Of a stretch of 32,567 nt of DNA, positions 29,279 to 32,567 are shown piece by piece. Position 1 is the stretch's first letter. Each line of letters begins with the position of its first letter. The notes beneath the pieces are model-generated. The model saw nothing but the letters and a program-made list of their open reading frames with translations, had not been told where the DNA came from and did not search any database. The DNA is taken from the NCBI GenBank assembly GCA_002633005.1, contig NMRA01000073.1, positions 981,310-1,013,876 of the forward strand, in the 5' to 3' direction. The translations under genes were made by a program, and so were the position numbers. The DNA is from Phoronis australis (lineage: Eukaryota; Phoronida; Phoronidae).

Positions 29279-29330
29279 CAGTGGCTTATTAAGAGGGGGC
29301 CAAATGGGCCACCCCTAACCCCACCCACCC
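29279..29330 (+). mobile_element. DNA-transposon terminus-like remnant
   Basis: cagtggcttattaagaggg followed by 'ggccaaatgggccacccc' resembles the 'CAGTGGC...GGGGG' termini of several hAT-like repeats. No opposite end was found, so only a remnant can be suggested. Confidence 0.25.
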
Positions 29331-29397
29331 ACAGAAGACTCCCAGTATTGCTCAATAAGTCGTAATAAATGAGATCTTAAAAGTGTGGGTTTCATTG

Positions 29398-29760
29398 CAG
29401 ACAGTTGGGATTATCAGTGTAGTCGGTTCTCCGTATGATCTCCCGGCGGAAACCCCGGTCAGTTCTCAACCAGTACCGACTCACGGTGCCCAAGCTGCAT
29501 ATCCACCACGATTTTCACAGCCCGACGACCAGTTGAAGGTCCCATGTCACGTTATAGAGAACCACAACGGGCCGGTACTCTGTACAAAAATAACCGTCCG
29601 TAACGTTGTCCGGGGCCCTCCCAGGCACCTACAGAGGCCCAGTCAGTGTTTATTGGCGTGGCTTACGGCTACAATTCAGAAATTTCAACTCAACACAGAG
29701 GTCATTTTAAGAGCCAATTATGATGAACTCGGGGGACTACCTGCATCAAGTACTACTTGA
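29398..29760 (+). CDS. Possible exon, proline-rich protein of unknown type
   Basis: A good acceptor (gtgggtttcattgcag) ends at 29397, and the frame then stays open for 120 codons to TGA. The first 40 residues are rich in P, S, T and A (DLPAETPVSSQPVPTHG). The rest is mixed, with VPCHVIENHNGPVLCTKITV and a C-terminal WLTATIQKFQLNTEVIL. The segment is more G+C-rich than its surroundings, which supports coding origin. No domain is recognised and no upstream exon with matching phase was found. A processed gene fragment, a transposon-derived piece or a long chance frame all remain possible. Confidence 0.25.
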   Translation, partial: QTVGIISVVGSPYDLPAETPVSSQPVPTHGAQAAYPPRFSQPDDQLKVPCHVIENHNGPVLCTKITVRNVVRGPPRHLQRPSQCLLAWLTATIQKFQLNTEVILRANYDELGGLPASSTT

Positions 29761-31290
29761 CCTGGGTGCAGTGATGATTTCCATCAACTTTTGTAGAGTT
29801 TTGTTGTAAATCATAGTGTACGTGAACCGTTTGGTGGGGAATTTAGTTAGAAAGTCATCCCACACGATTCAAGACGGAATGCCGACCCTACACGTTTATG
29901 CGACACGTCACGAACAAGCTACGAAAGTAAAGTCCCGCACCGGCCCCCTTCCTGTTGATTAAAGCGACATTTAGCACTGACCATGCAATTTCGATCTACC
30001 AAACGCAAAATCTACACGCGATATTTTCTTCGGAAGTTTCCGTTTGCATACGACAAGTCACGTGAACCACTTAATTTGCTGCTTATCATTTCTTTAGTTT
30101 TGACTGCGGCGTACAGGGCGTGAACGTAGCGTTCGAGTTGTATTAACATTAAACACGGTGATCAAAATTTTCACGAAGTACCGTGTACGCGTATTCAAGT
30201 GAAATCATTAATTACAATCCTGACTAACTAAGTGACAGACGTGGTCAACGGATTGCATTGAAATTTCAGGGTGAGTGTTTCTGCAGAAATTTGAAATTTG
30301 AAAACTTTAGATCCGGGACATGAAAAATTTCATCTTTCTTGTGTTCTAATTTGGCTTGGCAATTACAGCGAATTATATCCCCGAAGGCGTGAAACTGAAC
30401 CAAGTTTTTTGTTTGGAATTGGACAAAAGTCTGATCATTTTCTCATCCACGTGTGTAAAGATACTTATAATAATTTACATTTGTTGTATGAATGGGCTTT
30501 GTAAATATGCAACTAATGTTCAGCGGACTGTCTAAGACTTCTTGAAGCACAATTTGCCTAATGTCTACGACGCTCGACAAGATGGCTGATGTTATATGAA
30601 CGGCGGTAGTTACCATTGTTCTGGTTTTGCTTTTCCATCAACGTTGATGCTTTATGAGGCTTCAGTCTTCTGTTGATGCATGCATTTGTATGAATCGACA
30701 TCAAACAGGGAATTGAGATCAGCGGGAATTTGAATAAAAAGAGTGACTGAGAATGAATGCAAGTCCATTACTGTGAATGTGTACCATCTCTATTTTAGCT
30801 TTACAATGAATATACAAATCAAGTTGAATTATTGTTTCTCTATCAAAAATAACTAATGCGAAGATTTTTATACCACACTGGTTTCCTGTCACCAGAGTTT
30901 CCCTTTCACCGTTTTCTTTTCCAAGGCTGAATGTCAAGTTATGTCTTTGCTGTGCTAGTCGTTATACTAAGCTTGCCGGTCCGCTGTCAATTGTTGTCAA
31001 ATTTCACATTTTGTTGACTTTCTGGGGTATTTAAACTGTTTCTTGGCTTAAATGTTATCACTCTTGGTCTCAGTATGGCATTATTTGCCACAGTCTCACA
31101 TTCCATGTTTGTTGTATAGCCCCCTTACTTTGTCGTGTTATAGTGAATTCTGACATTACCTGGTCTACGCTATTTACTCGACGTAGAATTTGACAAAATA
31201 AGGAAGTGTTCTAACGGATTGTGTTATAAAAGCAATAATATTTTTATGTTATGTCCATGTGCATCACTGCGTCATGTTGGTGAAGCTGTT
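29761..31290. other. Intergenic stretch
   Basis: A perfect 14-bp palindrome, CATCAACGTTGATG, lies at 30636-30649. 'caagatggctg' (30580-30590) is a YY1-like promoter word. Frames of 68-72 codons are unremarkable. No gene is recognised. Confidence 0.4.
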
Positions 31291-31364
31291 ATTTTATTTT
31301 TAGCTAAATTTTAATTTTTTTCATATTATTTTATTTTTCAGCTAATTTTTAACTATTTCATATT
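31291..31364 (+). repeat. Imperfect tandem duplication, ~37-bp unit
   Basis: attttatttttagcta...catat (31291-31326) is followed at once by attttatttttcagcta...catat (31328-31364). The two differ by a few substitutions and a short insertion. Confidence 0.6.
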
Positions 31365-31927
31365 TGACGGCGTTGTGTTTTGGTAAACTCTCTCTTCGGT
31401 AATTTTGAAAGATTAGTGCGTATTTATTTGGCAACATTTAGTATTATAGTAGGAGACGACTGAAACTCCGTTGTTAGTTTCCAATGATCTCGATGATGTA
31501 CGTTGAAACACGCGACTTATATAAAATCTCAAAATGTAGTGTCCATGCTATGTCAGAGCTTGTGTATGACTCGAGAAATCGAATTACCAGCTTATCTACA
31601 TTGGACATTTATGTATACAGTCATAATGGAGCTCGTCTCTGGCGCTACAGATAACGTAATTACAGGCAATTAAATGAGAGTTTATCTCAGCTCTACGGAT
31701 GTAAGTACGGGTAAATAACACGAAATTATGCCTTTCTCATCTCGAGTGGCTTCATGAGGGACGAGGGTTTGAATTACAGCGTGGTCCAAAATGTTACCAA
31801 TTTACGGATTAGGCATTTAATACTTTTAAACATGTATTGCGCATAGAACTACATTACACACACGCGCGCGCAAATAAAAACTGAAAGTCTAGTCCTATGT
31901 ATCATCTTGACACACGGAGAGAGTCAC
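31365..31927. other. Intergenic stretch, nothing recognised
   Basis: There is a short (CA/CG)n dinucleotide run at 31857-31870. Nothing else is seen. Confidence 0.45.
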
Positions 31928-32376
31928 GTAAACACATACACACACAAATACATAATGTATACATTTATACATACATAAGTACATACATACATACATACAT
32001 ACATACATACGTACACACAAATACATACATAAACACATACATACATACATACATACATACATACATACAAACATACATACATACATACATACATAGACAT
32101 ACATACATAATAGACATACATACATACATACATAGACATACATACATACATACATACATAGACATACATACATACATACATGTTTACATATTTACATACA
32201 TGAATATAGAGGCAGAGCGACTGACAGACAGACATCTATGCATTCCCACACTTACATTTCTGCACAAAAACTTACATACCAGCGAAATACATACATACAT
32301 ACATAAATACATACATACATACATAAATACATACATATATACATACATACATACATACATAAATAAATACATTCAT

Positions 32377-32423
<47 letters not shown>

Positions 32424-32567
32424 TACACACACACATACATACATAAATACATACATACATAAATACATACATGCATACATACATAAATACATACATACAT
32501 AAATACATACATACATACATACATAAATACATACATACATACATACATACATACATACATACATACA
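31928..32567 (+). repeat. (ACAT)n microsatellite with (AC)n core, reaching the window end
   Basis: Long runs of acat/atac tetranucleotides are interrupted by caca, taca and aaat variants, with a unique ~85-bp break at about 32196-32284 and a pure (AC)n run at 32393-32420. All frames across it (Y-I-H-T or M-Y-V-C repeats) are translation artefacts of the repeat. The array continues past the window. Confidence 0.97.

Noticed and set aside
31895-32567. Long open frames on both strands (up to 201 codons)
   Set aside because: They are translations of the (ACAT)n/(AC)n microsatellite, giving Y-I-H-T or M-Y-V-C repeats.

Overview
This window looks like nuclear DNA of an invertebrate animal. There is no operon structure. 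It is A+T-rich intergenic sequence with scattered short exon-like frames, AG-ended splice-acceptor candidates, AATAAA polyadenylation signals, tetranucleotide microsatellite, and many short terminal-inverted-repeat (TIR) elements and decayed transposon genes. The repeat types (a PIF/Harbinger transposase, a Jockey/CR1-like retrotransposon tail, a 'ccgcccctg' element end) and the one clear gene, a METTL27/WBSCR27-like methyltransferase, fit a marine invertebrate such as a cephalochordate, hemichordate, cnidarian or mollusc. The species cannot be fixed from the sequence. The assembly is draft quality: a 657-base N run (11179-11835) and single Ns at 12646 and 19316.

Layout. 1-210 is a degenerate ~21-bp tandem repeat. 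688-5034 is gene-poor and holds three copies of one TIR element family (here MITE-A), a truncated MITE-B copy and one end of a MITE-C copy. 5409-5588 is a short exon-like frame that may be bZIP-like. 8632-10847 is a ~2.2 kb unit bounded by long, nearly perfect inverted repeats; it contains eight copies of a GTACGTACACTAC-type motif and a ~310-bp diverged tandem duplication. 10986-11150 is a MITE-C copy with a 5-bp target duplication. The gap follows, edged by a purine-rich minisatellite. 12606-12687 is a tiny poly-C element (MITE-D).

16096-18464 holds transposon-related coding debris. A PIF/Harbinger transposase pseudogene lies on the minus strand (16648-17160). A charged exon on the plus strand (18037-18464) is split by a complete MITE-B. 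18760-20330 is a region where 508 bp is repeated almost exactly on either side of a 75-bp minisatellite, with an N at the junction. This looks like an assembly artefact over a non-LTR retrotransposon 3' end. 22477-22656 (minus) resembles a THAP domain exon.

27250-27933 is the only convincing gene, a class I SAM-dependent methyltransferase, with a 3' UTR and AATAAA signal behind it. Downstream lie a 15-nt match to a sequencing adapter, a fold-prone inverted-repeat cluster and one long open frame of unknown nature (29398-29760). From about 31930 to the window end the sequence is (ACAT)n microsatellite; its apparent open frames are not genes.

I see no multi-gene system. The most unusual structure is the 8632-10847 element. 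The most consequential practical point is the probable false duplication at 18808-20228.
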